Under the pieces are notes generated by a model. That model saw only the letters and a program-made list of their open reading frames with translations. It was not told where the DNA came from and did not search any database. DNA of 19,027 nucleotides from an uncultured Bacilli bacterium (GTDB lineage: Bacteria; Bacillota_I; Bacilli_A; RF39; UBA660): positions 1 to 19,027 of the forward strand of contig CANQHT010000012.1 in the NCBI GenBank assembly GCA_947623705.1, read 5' to 3'. Numbering within the stretch: the first letter of the stretch is position 1; each line of letters opens with the position of its first letter. Position numbers and translations under genes: made by a program. Shown in pieces: positions 1-8,079 of the stretch.

Positions 1-1029
1 GTTTTAGCCATTATTATAGCGGTCCAAAAATTAAATATTTTAAATATTGTTTTAGATTTTTTAGGAGTTATTAGTCCCTTCTTTATTGGTTTTGTTCTCG
101 CTTGGCTTTTAAGACCTTTAGTTCTTAAGTTAAATAAAAAAGTGAAAAATAATACTTGGAGTGCTTTTATCGTTTTTGCGGGATTTGTTTTAATTTTTGG
201 CATTATTCTTTATATTTTTATTCCAACTGTTTATAATGAAGTTAATGAACTAGTGGGTTTGCTTCCCGGTTTTATTGAAAAGATTACGACTAGTATTACC
301 GATATATTTAATAATTTTTCGGAAAACGGGATTAATTTAAGTGATTTTCAAAATAAATTATTAGAAAGTATTACGACTGGTGGTGCCGAACTGGCTAAAG
401 ATTTGCCAAATAATATTATTAATATGATTATTTCTTTATTTAGTGGAATTGGTACCTTTGGTATGGGCTTAATTATTGGTCTTTATTTATTAATTGATTA
501 TGATAATATTGCTATTCATTTTAAAAAATTAATGCCTAAAAAAGTCCAAAGTGATATGCACGAACTTGCTACCAAAATGAGTATTGCGACCAGAAGATGT
601 GTTAATGGTACATTTGTCGTTGCCTTAATGGTTCTTGTTTGTGATTCCGTTGGTTTTGCTTTAGTTGGTTTAAATGCCCCAGTGTTATTTGGTCTTCTTT
701 GTGGTATTACTGATTTAATTCCTTTTATTGGACCATACATTGGTGGGGCAGTGGCAGTTATAGTTGGTTTAACTCAAAGTCCTTTAATCGGTATTGGGAC
801 ATTAATTATTTGTGTTTTAGTGCAAATTATTGAAAATTATATTTTACAACCAGTAGTTATGAGTAGAGCAAGTAGTATACACCCAGTTATTATTATTATT
901 GCCCTTTTAGTATTTGGTCATTTCTTTGGTATTATCGGTATGATTTTAGCGACACCAACTTTGACTATCTTAAGAGTTTTACTAGAATTTGCCCAAGAAA
1001 AATGGTTTGATAATCGAAAAGTATTTTAA
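1..1029 (+). CDS. AI-2E family transporter (5' truncated by window edge)
   Basis: The reading frame is open from base 1 with no start inside the window, so the N-terminus lies to the left. The visible 342 residues are a multi-pass membrane protein. They begin with the family-like segment SPFFIGFVLAWLLRPLV, followed by a soluble-looking helical stretch and four or more hydrophobic helices. The C-terminal signature DLIPFIGPYIGG, then a Q-x(2)-ENYILQP-like segment and ATPTL near the end, is typical of the AI-2E/PerM/TqsA (YrrI-type) family. Members are predicted small-molecule or ion exporters; the substrate cannot be told from sequence. In Bacillus subtilis a member of this family (yrrI) lies just upstream of alaS, and here alaS is also the next large gene. 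It ends at TAA, directly before the T-box leader. The family call is solid; specificity is unknown. Confidence 0.9.
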   Translation, partial: VLAIIIAVQKLNILNIVLDFLGVISPFFIGFVLAWLLRPLVLKLNKKVKNNTWSAFIVFAGFVLIFGIILYIFIPTVYNEVNELVGLLPGFIEKITTSITDIFNNFSENGINLSDFQNKLLESITTGGAELAKDLPNNIINMIISLFSGIGTFGMGLIIGLYLLIDYDNIAIHFKKLMPKKVQSDMHELATKMSIATRRCVNGTFVVALMVLVCDSVGFALVGLNAPVLFGLLCGITDLIPFIGPYIGGAVAVIVGLTQSPLIGIGTLIICVLVQIIENYILQPVVMSRASSIHPVIIIIALLVFGHFFGIIGMILATPTLTILRVLLEFAQEKWFDNRKVF

Positions 1030-1059
1030 AAAGTTATAATTTGTGATATATTTATAGAG

Positions 1060-1243
1060 TAATCGTTGAAGAAAGATGTATTTAGAATGTTTTTAAAGAG
1101 AGTTAGTGGTAGGTGCAAACTAATAAAAGATTTTAAATATGGCTACTTTTGGAGATTAATCGGTGAGAATCGTTAAAATTTTAAGTAAAATAAAGGATGG
1201 TACCGTCAAAATGACTCCTTGGTGGTTCACCCTTTTTATTTTA
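1060..1243 (+). promoter_or_regulatory. T-box riboswitch, alanine specifier
   Basis: The distal Stem I sequence AGAGAGTTAGTGG (1097-1109) followed by GGTGCAAACTAA (1112-1123) matches the T-box AG-bulge/terminal-loop region. The likely specifier is GCT (1142-1144, Ala), followed by A and lying before TTTTGGAG, as in other T-boxes. The antiterminator is intact: AAGGA (1193-1197) pairs with TCCTT (1216-1220) and GTC (1205-1207) with GAC (1213-1215). The bulge TGGTACC (1198-1204) matches the T-box UGGNACC that binds the tRNA acceptor end. A competing terminator with GGTG/CACC and a U-run lies at about 1221-1237. Uncharged tRNA-Ala should allow transcription of the downstream kinase and alaS. The 5' and 3' limits are approximate. 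Confidence 0.88.
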
Positions 1244-1263
1244 AAGTGAGGAAAGGTGAGAAA

Positions 1264-1791
1264 ATGAAAATATTTTTAGTTGCAGGAAAAGCAGGTAGTG
1301 GTAAAGGAGAAGCAGAAAAATTAATTAAGGAATACTATATTTACAAATTAGAAAATTGTGTTATTACGGAATATAGTAAGTATTTAAAGAATTTTGCGCA
1401 AGAATTAAGTGATTGGGATGGTAATGAAAATACGAAACCAAGAAAGTATTTACAAGAATTAGGAGATAAAATTAGAACTGTCGATAGTAAATTCTTTGTT
1501 AAAAATATGCTAAATGACATTAGAGTCTATGAAACATTAACAGATGTCTTAGTTATTGGGGGAGTAAGATTCCCAGAAGAAATTGAAGATATTAAAATTA
1601 ATTATGATAAGGATGTTTACGCCATTTATGTGGAAAACCAATTTAGTCAAAGTAAATTAACTATTGAAGAACAATCCCATCCAACAGAAACCGCTTTAGA
1701 AGGTTATAATGAATTTGATTATATTTTAGCAAATGATACTAAAGAATCATTAAAAGATAAAGTCTTTAAATTTTTAGAAGGATTAGAATAA
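1264..1791 (+). CDS. P-loop kinase, deoxynucleoside monophosphate kinase-like
   Basis: This 175-residue protein starts with a Walker A loop (GKAGSGKGE, residues 8-16). It also has VIGGVRFPEEIEDI around residues 98-111, resembling the D-V-R-F-P-x-E motif of the phage T4-type deoxynucleotide monophosphate kinase family. It would transfer phosphate from ATP to a dNMP or similar small substrate in the cytosol; the substrate is inferred only from family resemblance. ATG at 1264 is chosen because GAGGAAAGGTGAG precedes it. The upstream in-frame ATG at 1219 lies inside the T-box terminator. The stop overlaps the alaS start (TAATG), so the two genes are probably translationally coupled. Both are under the alanine T-box, an unusual partner for a nucleotide kinase. 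Confidence 0.75.
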   Translation: MKIFLVAGKAGSGKGEAEKLIKEYYIYKLENCVITEYSKYLKNFAQELSDWDGNENTKPRKYLQELGDKIRTVDSKFFVKNMLNDIRVYETLTDVLVIGGVRFPEEIEDIKINYDKDVYAIYVENQFSQSKLTIEEQSHPTETALEGYNEFDYILANDTKESLKDKVFKFLEGLE

Positions 1792-3566
1792 TGCAAATAA
1801 GTAGTGAAGAATTAAGAAGTAAATATTTAAAATTCTTTGAAAGTAAGCACCATCATATAATATCTTCGGCTTCAATTGTTCCCGAAAATGACCCAACAGT
1901 TTTATTTACGACTGCGGGAATGCATCCCTTAGTGCCTTATCTTCTTGGTGAAGCGCATCCATATGGGAAAAGACTCACGGATGTGCAAAAATGTATTCGA
2001 ACTAGTGATATTGATTCCGTTGGTGATGCTTCCCACTTAACTTTCTTTGAAATGTTAGGTAATTGGTCTTTAGGAGATTATTTTAAAAAAGAAGCCATAA
2101 GTTATAGTTATGAATTTTTAACGAGTAAAGAATATCTAGGTATTCCCAAAGATAAGTTATATTTTACCGTTTTTGCAGGGGATGATGATGCTCCAAGAGA
2201 TAATGAGTCTTATGAAATTTGGAAAAGTTTAGGAGTAAGTGAAGATCATATCTTTTTCTTACCGAAAGAAAATAATTTTTGGATATTAGGTAGTGGTATT
2301 GGCCCTTGTGGACCAGATACCGAAATGTTTTATGATACCGGTAAAGAGAAGTGTTCAGAAGAATGTAATCCCGCTTGTGACTGTGGCAAATACTTAGAAA
2401 TATGGAATGATGTCTTTATGGAATATTATCGTCACGAAGATGGCACTTTAGAAAAATTAAAGCAACAAAATGTCGATACGGGTATGGGCTTAGAGCGGAC
2501 AATTACCGTTTTAAATCATTTAGAGAGTGTTTATGATTCCGAAATTTTTGCGGAAATTAAACAAAAATTAGAAGAATTATCTCATTTAAAATATCAAGAT
2601 AATTTAACAAGCTTTCGGATTATTATGGACCATATAAGAACTGCAACTTTTATTTTAGCGGATGATCACGAGGTCAAACCAAGTAATATTGGGGCGGGTT
2701 ATGTTTTAAGAAGACTTTTAAGAAGAGCTATAAGACATTTAAAAAAGATTAATATTAATGATTATGTTTTAAATGATTTAGCGAGTATCTATATTGAAAA
2801 ATATCATAGTGTTTATGAAGAATTAGAAAGAAACAAAGAAGTCATTTTTAAAGAATTAGAAAAAGAATATCATAAATTTAATAATACTTTAAAAGATGGG
2901 GAAAGATTATTTTATAAGACGATTAAACATTTAGAAGGTAATACTTTAAGTGGGAAAGATGCTTTTAAATTATTTGATACGTTTGGTTTTCCGATTGAAA
3001 TGACTGAGGAACTTGCTCACGAAAATAATTTAGAAGTAGATATCGCTGGTTTTAACGCAGCATTTAAAGAGCATCAAGAAAAATCAAGAACCATTGATGC
3101 GGGTTCATTTAAAGGAGGTCTTGCGGATAACTCTGAAGAATCCACCAAATATCATACACTTGCCCATTTACTTCTTGCTACTTTACAAGAAATATATGGC
3201 CCAGAAATTATTCAAAAAGGTTGTAATATTACAAGTGAAAGAATCAGATTTGATTTTAACTTAGATCATAAATTATCTGATGAAGAAAAAGCCAAAATTG
3301 AAACCAGAGTTAATGAAATGATTAAGACAAATACCCCAGTCACTTTTGAAGAAATTCCATACGAACAAGCGAAAGCTGAAGGAGCTCACGGAACATTTGA
3401 AAATAAATACGGCGAGATTGTTAAAGTTTATACCATTGGTAATTTATCAAAAGAAATTTGTGGGGGACCACACGTGCAAAATACTGGTGTTTTAGGTCAT
3501 TTTAAAATAATTAAAGAAGAATCATCAAGTGCTGGAGTTAGAAGAATTAAAGGTATATTAGAATAG
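1791..3566 (+). CDS. alaS: Alanyl-tRNA synthetase, short form lacking C-Ala
   Basis: It charges tRNA-Ala with alanine. The class II catalytic core is intact, with FFEMLGNWSLGDYF (residues 85-98), ILGSGIGPCGPDTEMF (165-180) and the motif-3 region GAGYVLRRLLRRAIRH (301-316). The editing domain is also intact: zinc-type HxxxH at H455/H459 and CxxxH at C557/H561, expected to clear Ser- or Gly-tRNA-Ala. The protein stops at residue 591, just after the editing domain (SSSAGVRRIKG), whereas typical bacterial enzymes are about 870-880 residues with a C-Ala/DHHA1 domain. A four-Cys cluster (C188, C192, C196, C198) inserted in the catalytic domain looks able to bind a metal. The start overlaps the previous stop by one base. 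A terminator follows at once, so the short length is natural rather than a window artefact. Confidence 0.93.
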   Translation: MQISSEELRSKYLKFFESKHHHIISSASIVPENDPTVLFTTAGMHPLVPYLLGEAHPYGKRLTDVQKCIRTSDIDSVGDASHLTFFEMLGNWSLGDYFKKEAISYSYEFLTSKEYLGIPKDKLYFTVFAGDDDAPRDNESYEIWKSLGVSEDHIFFLPKENNFWILGSGIGPCGPDTEMFYDTGKEKCSEECNPACDCGKYLEIWNDVFMEYYRHEDGTLEKLKQQNVDTGMGLERTITVLNHLESVYDSEIFAEIKQKLEELSHLKYQDNLTSFRIIMDHIRTATFILADDHEVKPSNIGAGYVLRRLLRRAIRHLKKININDYVLNDLASIYIEKYHSVYEELERNKEVIFKELEKEYHKFNNTLKDGERLFYKTIKHLEGNTLSGKDAFKLFDTFGFPIEMTEELAHENNLEVDIAGFNAAFKEHQEKSRTIDAGSFKGGLADNSEESTKYHTLAHLLLATLQEIYGPEIIQKGCNITSERIRFDFNLDHKLSDEEKAKIETRVNEMIKTNTPVTFEEIPYEQAKAEGAHGTFENKYGEIVKVYTIGNLSKEICGGPHVQNTGVLGHFKIIKEESSSAGVRRIKGILE

Positions 3567-3590
3567 AATCGGAAGATTCTTTTTCTTTTT
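3565..3590 (+). terminator. Rho-independent terminator after alaS
   Basis: AGAATC (3565-3570) pairs with GATTCT (3575-3580) around a GGAA tetraloop, followed by a T-rich tail. It begins inside the alaS stop codon and ends the T-box operon. Confidence 0.85.
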
Positions 3591-3612
3591 GTAAAAACTT
3601 ATGAAATTATAA

Positions 3613-3641
3613 TTGCGAATTTAAAGATAATCGTTTATAAT
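3613..3641 (+). promoter_or_regulatory. Promoter of the pilin-like operon
   Basis: TTGCGA (3613-3618), a 17-base spacer and TATAAT (3636-3641) lie 23 bases before the GTG start of the first pilin-like gene. Confidence 0.7.
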
Positions 3642-3664
3642 TAATAATAGGGAAGTGAGTAAAA

Positions 3665-4243
3665 GTGAAGAAGAATGGCTTTGTCTTTGTAGAATCAATT
3701 ATTGCTGTTGTCATTTTAGCTAGTTCCTTACTACTTTTATATTCATCTTTTACAACTATTTTGCAAACAGAAAAAACACGGGTTTACTATGATGATGCTA
3801 GTTATATTTATCGTACTTGGTATTTAAAAGAACTATTTAATAATTTGAATTTTACCGCTGTTATAAGAGATTTAACGGCGAATGAAAATAAAGACTTTGT
3901 TACGGTTGGAGCAGAATATCAAGGTTTATTTGAAGGTCATGAACAAGACCGGTCATTAGTTAATAAATTACTTAGTGATTATGAAGTAAATCAAATTATT
4001 GTTATGAAAGAAAGTAAAGTTGATGATTTAAAAAAATGTACACAAGAATGCGCTAATAATCGAAGTTGTAGTAACTATGAAAGTTGTAATAATTTATATA
4101 TGAATGTTAGTGAATCAATGCTTGGTTATTTAAAAACCATAAATATTGATTTATCTTGTACTTATGTCTTTGTAGCGGAATATACGACTTGTAATGCTGG
4201 TAATACTAATTGTCATAAGTACTATAGTTGGGTGAGTGTGTAA
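3665..4243 (+). CDS. Pilin-like (prepilin-type N-terminus) protein, Cys-rich
   Basis: 192 residues with a short basic leader ending in KKNG, then FVFVES, then a hydrophobic helix to about residue 28. This is a type III (type IV pilin/pseudopilin) signal, with cleavage expected after Gly5 and Glu at position +5 of the mature protein. The extracellular part has seven Cys residues, in two clusters (about residues 120-140 and 160-185), suggesting disulfides. The start is GTG at 3665 with GGAAGTGAG upstream. It is the first gene of a three-gene cluster of similar proteins. No assembly ATPase, platform protein or prepilin peptidase is in this window, so the machinery must be elsewhere. Role is inferred: a minor or major subunit of a Com- or Tad-like or other pseudopilus. 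The body is not recognised. Confidence 0.75.
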   Translation: MKKNGFVFVESIIAVVILASSLLLLYSSFTTILQTEKTRVYYDDASYIYRTWYLKELFNNLNFTAVIRDLTANENKDFVTVGAEYQGLFEGHEQDRSLVNKLLSDYEVNQIIVMKESKVDDLKKCTQECANNRSCSNYESCNNLYMNVSESMLGYLKTINIDLSCTYVFVAEYTTCNAGNTNCHKYYSWVSV

Positions 4244-4244
4244 A

Positions 4245-5438
4245 ATGAAAAAAAATGGTTTTATTTCGACAACTTTAATTTATACCTTTTTTATTATCTT
4301 TCTACTACTAATGATATTTTTACTTAATAATTATTCAAGGGTAAGATATTTGCTAGGGGAAATTAAATATGATATTAAAAATAGTTTTTCGGAAATAAGT
4401 ATGGCTGATATAAATCTAAATATCTATGTTTTAAATCCCACGATTAATGATTATGAATTAGTAAGAGAAATGCCAGAAGGTGGTTATCTTTTAAATGATG
4501 AAGTTAGTTATTGTCGTAATGGCGGAACTATTCAGTATATTAATGATGAAATAATTATTGATGCTAAAGAAAGAGATTATTGTTATGCTTATTTTAATGC
4601 CTATTCTAGAGATGTAACTATCAATGTTTATAAGGAAACTATTGCAGGTACTAAATATTTTAATGAAAAAAATTATACTAAAGTCGATGCTATTCCCGGG
4701 GATACTTATGAATTTAATACTTATGAATGCACTAATGGAGCTACTTTAACATATAATAATCGAAAATTTAACATTGATACGGCCGGTAAAGCGGAATGTG
4801 ATGTGTATTTTAACCGAAATGGCGAATTGCAAGAACTTGTCTTTATGCAAGAGGCAGATACTGGTGAAGATGGTTATACGATTGGGAAAAAATATCAAAG
4901 AGTAGCTAGTGCTCCAACTACTGGATATCGTTATATTGGTTATAAATGTGATAGTGCTGAAGCTACAGTAACATATTCAAATGATAAATTTGAAATAGAA
5001 AGTGATATTGAAACAACTTGTTATGCTTACTTTAATAAAAATACTGGTGGAGCTCAAATAAATTACTTTATTGAAAGTTTTAATGAAGCTTATGATAGTG
5101 TTGCGGAAGTTCCTACTTTTGGTTATACCTATAATAGTGCAAAAAGTAAATGTTTAAATGGTAGTACTATAACTGTTGATGCCTCTAATAACGTTACTGT
5201 AAGTAGTAATGATGATGTTTGTGATGTCTATTTTGATTTAAGAAATAGAGATTTCCAATTAAAAGTATATGTTATGAATCGAGAAACAGGTAAATGGGAA
5301 GTAGGTAAAGTTCCTAAAGTTGGTTATGAAATTTATTATTATGGATGTAATCCTAATAATGCTAATGTTGAATATAAAAATGGTAAATTAGAGATTGAAT
5401 CAGATGGACCAACAGAATGTATAGTTTACTTTAGATAG
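4245..5438 (+). CDS. Pilin-signal protein with five tandem two-Cys repeats
   Basis: 397 residues from ATG 4245, chosen because GGTGAG sits 8 bases upstream; a GTG three codons earlier overlaps that site. The N-terminus MKKNGFISTT plus a hydrophobic helix (about 11-28) resembles a prepilin leader but has Thr, not Glu, at mature +5. The rest is five repeats of about 65-75 residues. Each has a first Cys in a C-x(2)-G/A-x-(T/V)-(I/L/V)-x-Y-like segment and a second Cys in C-(Y/D/I)-(A/V)-Y-F. The pairs are C90/C113, C162/C185, C235/C259, C303/C326 and C368/C392, always 23-24 apart, which suggests one disulfide per module. The modules look beta-rich and exported. Function is unknown; an adhesive or structural surface protein exported with the flanking pilin-like subunits is the best guess. 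Confidence 0.8.
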   Translation: MKKNGFISTTLIYTFFIIFLLLMIFLLNNYSRVRYLLGEIKYDIKNSFSEISMADINLNIYVLNPTINDYELVREMPEGGYLLNDEVSYCRNGGTIQYINDEIIIDAKERDYCYAYFNAYSRDVTINVYKETIAGTKYFNEKNYTKVDAIPGDTYEFNTYECTNGATLTYNNRKFNIDTAGKAECDVYFNRNGELQELVFMQEADTGEDGYTIGKKYQRVASAPTTGYRYIGYKCDSAEATVTYSNDKFEIESDIETTCYAYFNKNTGGAQINYFIESFNEAYDSVAEVPTFGYTYNSAKSKCLNGSTITVDASNNVTVSSNDDVCDVYFDLRNRDFQLKVYVMNRETGKWEVGKVPKVGYEIYYYGCNPNNANVEYKNGKLEIESDGPTECIVYFR

Positions 5439-5453
5439 AATGGGGTTAAAATA

Positions 5454-6068
5454 ATGAAATTAAATAATAAGGGAATGTCTTTAATGGAATTACTAGTTAC
5501 TTTAGTCTTAATTGGTATTGTTTTAACCTTTATCTTTGGTTTACTAGTGGATATTCGTAATGAAAGAGATAATAATAATTTTGCTCAAAATAATCAAATT
5601 AATCGAATTGAAATAATGCATAAAGTTGGGGATGATTTAAATAAGTATACTTTAGAAAGTGTTAGAGAAGAAGAAAATGATACGGGAATAACTTTGAAAT
5701 TTAAGTATCGTTATCCAAATGGGACGAAAGATACAACTTTAAAGACTTATAGTAAAGGTGATAATGAAGATAAAGATTATTATGTCGAATATACCGATTA
5801 TAGTGGGGAAAAGACAACTTGGAAGATGAATGGAGCAGAAATCGATACTTGTGGACACTTTATCTTTTATAAAGATAATGCTTCTGATAAATTCTATTTC
5901 AAAATAAATATGTATTTATATAATAAACCTTATCACGAAAGAAATAATAAAGATAAGAATAATGCCGTTGATGATTTAGAAATTACCTATGCAGGATTTA
6001 CTAGAAATTTAATTAGTGAAGGTTTAACGAGTGAGCCAATAGATAAAACTATAGGTAATTGTGCTTAA
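5454..6068 (+). CDS. Type IV pilin-like/pseudopilin protein
   Basis: 204 residues with a clear prepilin N-terminus: MKLNNKG then MSLMEL and a hydrophobic helix to about residue 32, with Glu at mature +5 as needed for N-methylation and assembly. The downstream part (about 35-204) is hydrophilic, with two Cys residues (about 137 and 203). It begins 15 bases after the preceding stop with GGGG upstream, so all three pilin-like genes form one operon. Length and signal fit ComGF/ComGD- or PulG/PulJ-like minor pseudopilins, but I cannot assign which. Its last 45 bases overlap the end of the opposite-strand ylbJ-like gene, and no terminator is evident on this side. Confidence 0.8.
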   Translation: MKLNNKGMSLMELLVTLVLIGIVLTFIFGLLVDIRNERDNNNFAQNNQINRIEIMHKVGDDLNKYTLESVREEENDTGITLKFKYRYPNGTKDTTLKTYSKGDNEDKDYYVEYTDYSGEKTTWKMNGAEIDTCGHFIFYKDNASDKFYFKINMYLYNKPYHERNNKDKNNAVDDLEITYAGFTRNLISEGLTSEPIDKTIGNCA

Positions 6069-6947
6069 TATTGTGTGATATAATCTTCCCATAAAGAAAT
6101 TTTTATAACTTATTTTGGTATCACTTATGATACTTAAAACTTGGGTATGAATAGATAAACCCCCAAAAGAAATAATACTAAGAGCGATAAGCTCTTTTAT
6201 TATACTTAAAACACTTAAATTATTTAGTTCATTTAAAGCTTGCGTTATTTCAAATAAGCCTTTAATAATAATTTGGGTTAAATAATTAAAATTTCCTATA
6301 GTAGTAATAAAATTAGTAATAATCATATAAAAAGTAATCGTTCCTAGAATCATTAAAAGAGTATTAAAACTTTTATTTATCGCCTTAGGTAATAGAATTA
6401 ATATTTTATTATTGCTATCTTTATAAGTAGTATTTATTTCTTGAGAATTTTCTTTATTTCTGTATATAAGACCAATTAATATATTAGTTAAATAATGGAT
6501 TAAAATTATTTTGATGGTTATATAGTTATTAAAAGTAAGTCTTAAAATAGTATATAAAAATAAAGGATTAGAAAAATAAGTAAAACTAATTAATTTATTC
6601 GCCGTATTAATACTTATTTGGTTATTTTGGATCATTTCCCTTAAAATAAAAGCGGCGGATGGTGTACCACTAAAAAGAGATAAAATAAAAGCTAAAGAAG
6701 CATTACCATCTGTTTTAAATAATTTATTAAATAAAGGATTAATATATTTACCTATATTATTAAATATACCACTATTTATAATAATATCATTTAAAATAAA
6801 CATAATAAATAGAGTTGGAAATACTTTATTAAGCCAAAGATTAACTGCCTTAGTAACTGATATATTTAAAAGATAATTATATCTAAATAAAAGATAAATG
6901 CTACTAAATATTAAAATAATTGTGAAAATTTTCTTAACTTTATTCAT
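6024..6947 (-). CDS. ylbJ: YlbJ-like integral membrane protein (nucleoside-recognition/Gate fold)
   Basis: 307 residues, almost wholly hydrophobic with about 8 membrane segments. LWLNKVFPTLFIMFILNDII near the N-terminus and FILSLFSGTPSAAFILREMI at about residues 88-107 resemble the YlbJ/SpoIIIAE-neighbourhood Gate-domain proteins (B. subtilis YlbJ has W-x(2)-VFPSL-x-PFF and SGYPAGAK at these places). YlbJ is a sporulation membrane protein needed for heat-resistant spores; its transport substrate is unknown. TTGGAG stands 7 bases before the ATG. It is divergent from a ylbL-like gene; ylbJ and ylbL are close neighbours in Bacillus, which supports the call. Its tail overlaps the pseudopilin gene. 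A broader nucleoside-recognition-domain family member is the alternative. Confidence 0.7.
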   Translation of the reverse strand: MNKVKKIFTIILIFSSIYLLFRYNYLLNISVTKAVNLWLNKVFPTLFIMFILNDIIINSGIFNNIGKYINPLFNKLFKTDGNASLAFILSLFSGTPSAAFILREMIQNNQISINTANKLISFTYFSNPLFLYTILRLTFNNYITIKIILIHYLTNILIGLIYRNKENSQEINTTYKDSNNKILILLPKAINKSFNTLLMILGTITFYMIITNFITTIGNFNYLTQIIIKGLFEITQALNELNNLSVLSIIKELIALSIISFGGLSIHTQVLSIISDTKISYKNFFMGRLYHTILSTITYSFIYWLTR

Positions 6948-6971
6948 AAAAAAACTCCAAAGTGCTATAAT
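6943..6971 (+). promoter_or_regulatory. Promoter of the ylbL-like protease gene
   Basis: TTCATA (6943-6948), a 17-base spacer and TATAAT (6966-6971) preceded by TGC, an extended -10. Start of transcription would be near 6978, leaving a leader barely longer than the AGGTGAT ribosome binding site. The -35 overlaps the start of the divergent ylbJ-like gene. Confidence 0.6.
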
Positions 6972-6986
6972 GAAATAGGTGATAAT

Positions 6987-8003
6987 ATGTTTACTAAAAT
7001 ATATGAAAAAATTAAAGATTTTATCAAGAATAATTATAAATTTTTAATAGTATTAAGTGTTTTAATATTTTTATTTTATTATGAATTTCCTTATATTATT
7101 TATAAAAGTGGGGGAACAATTAATTTAGAAGATCGGATTGAAATAGATAAAGAATACAAAGAAGAAGGGTCTCTATCAATGAGTTATGTTACCGCAATTA
7201 AAGGAACAGCACCCTTTATTTTACTTTCTTATATTTTACCTGATTGGGATTTAACCCCTTTAGATGAAGTAACTAATGAAGATAGTTATGATGATGTTTT
7301 AGAAGAAGGTAAAATTTATTTAGAAGAAGGAATTGATAATGCCATTATCGCAGCCTTTAATGAATCTGATTATGATATTAAAATAACTAAAGAAGTAAAT
7401 AAAGTAATTTATTTAAGTGATAAAGCTAATTCTAATGTTAAAGTTGGAGATGAAATATATAAAATAGATGATACCCCTGTAGCTAATTTAGATGATGTTA
7501 AAAATTATGTAAATACTTTAAAAGAAAATCAAAAAGTTAAAGTATATGTAAAAAATAAAGATAAAGAATATGAAAGATATGCCATAGTTTATAAAGAAGA
7601 TGAAGATAATTCTTTAAAAATAGGGGTAGCTTTTAAAACTTTATATGAATATGAAACCGAAATACCAGTTAATGTTAAAATGAAAAATAATGAATCTGGT
7701 AGTAGTGGTGGTTTAATGATGAGTTTAGCTATTTATAATGCTTTAACAGAGGAAGACATTACTAAAGGCTTAAATATCGTGGGAACAGGTTCCATTAATA
7801 GTGATGGGACAGTTGAAGAAATTGGTGGCGTTAAATATAAAGTTTTAGGGGCATCCAAGAAAAAAGCCGATATCTTCTTTTGTCCAAAGGAAAACTATCA
7901 AGAAGCCATGAATGTTAAGAAAAAAAGAAATCTCGATATTGAAATAGTGCAAGTTGGTAGTTTAAAAGATGCCATAAATTATTTAGAAAATTATCAAAAG
8001 TAG
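6987..8003 (+). CDS. ylbL: Membrane-anchored PDZ-Lon protease, YlbL-like
   Basis: 338 residues. One N-terminal membrane helix (about 18-38) is followed by a region of about 100 residues facing outside. A PDZ domain follows at about 130-200 (KVGDEIYKIDDTPVANLDDV), then a Lon-type peptidase domain at about 225-335. The catalytic Ser lies in GSSGG (S240) and the catalytic Lys in IGGVKYK (K283), the Ser-Lys dyad of Lon. The layout and length match B. subtilis YlbL (also called YlbL/SepM-type), which degrades membrane or extracytoplasmic substrates; the SepM relative processes a competence peptide. AGGTGATAAT before the ATG is a good ribosome binding site. A terminator follows directly. The substrate here is unknown. 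Confidence 0.9.
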   Translation: MFTKIYEKIKDFIKNNYKFLIVLSVLIFLFYYEFPYIIYKSGGTINLEDRIEIDKEYKEEGSLSMSYVTAIKGTAPFILLSYILPDWDLTPLDEVTNEDSYDDVLEEGKIYLEEGIDNAIIAAFNESDYDIKITKEVNKVIYLSDKANSNVKVGDEIYKIDDTPVANLDDVKNYVNTLKENQKVKVYVKNKDKEYERYAIVYKEDEDNSLKIGVAFKTLYEYETEIPVNVKMKNNESGSSGGLMMSLAIYNALTEEDITKGLNIVGTGSINSDGTVEEIGGVKYKVLGASKKKADIFFCPKENYQEAMNVKKKRNLDIEIVQVGSLKDAINYLENYQK

Positions 8004-8028
8004 AAAGAAAATTAATTCTTTCTTTTTT
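8002..8028 (+). terminator. Terminator after the ylbL-like gene
   Basis: AGAAAGAA (8002-8009) pairs perfectly with TTCTTTCT (8016-8023) around AATTAA, followed by TTTTT. The stem starts in the stop codon. Confidence 0.8.
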
Positions 8029-8079
8029 ACACTTTTTGACATAAAATTTGAGAAAATATAAAGTTCTTGAAAAAATTTC

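Noticed and set aside
1219..1263. A longer N-terminus for the P-loop kinase
   Set aside because: The extension would be encoded by the T-box terminator; the start at 1264 has a good ribosome binding site and places the Walker A loop normally.
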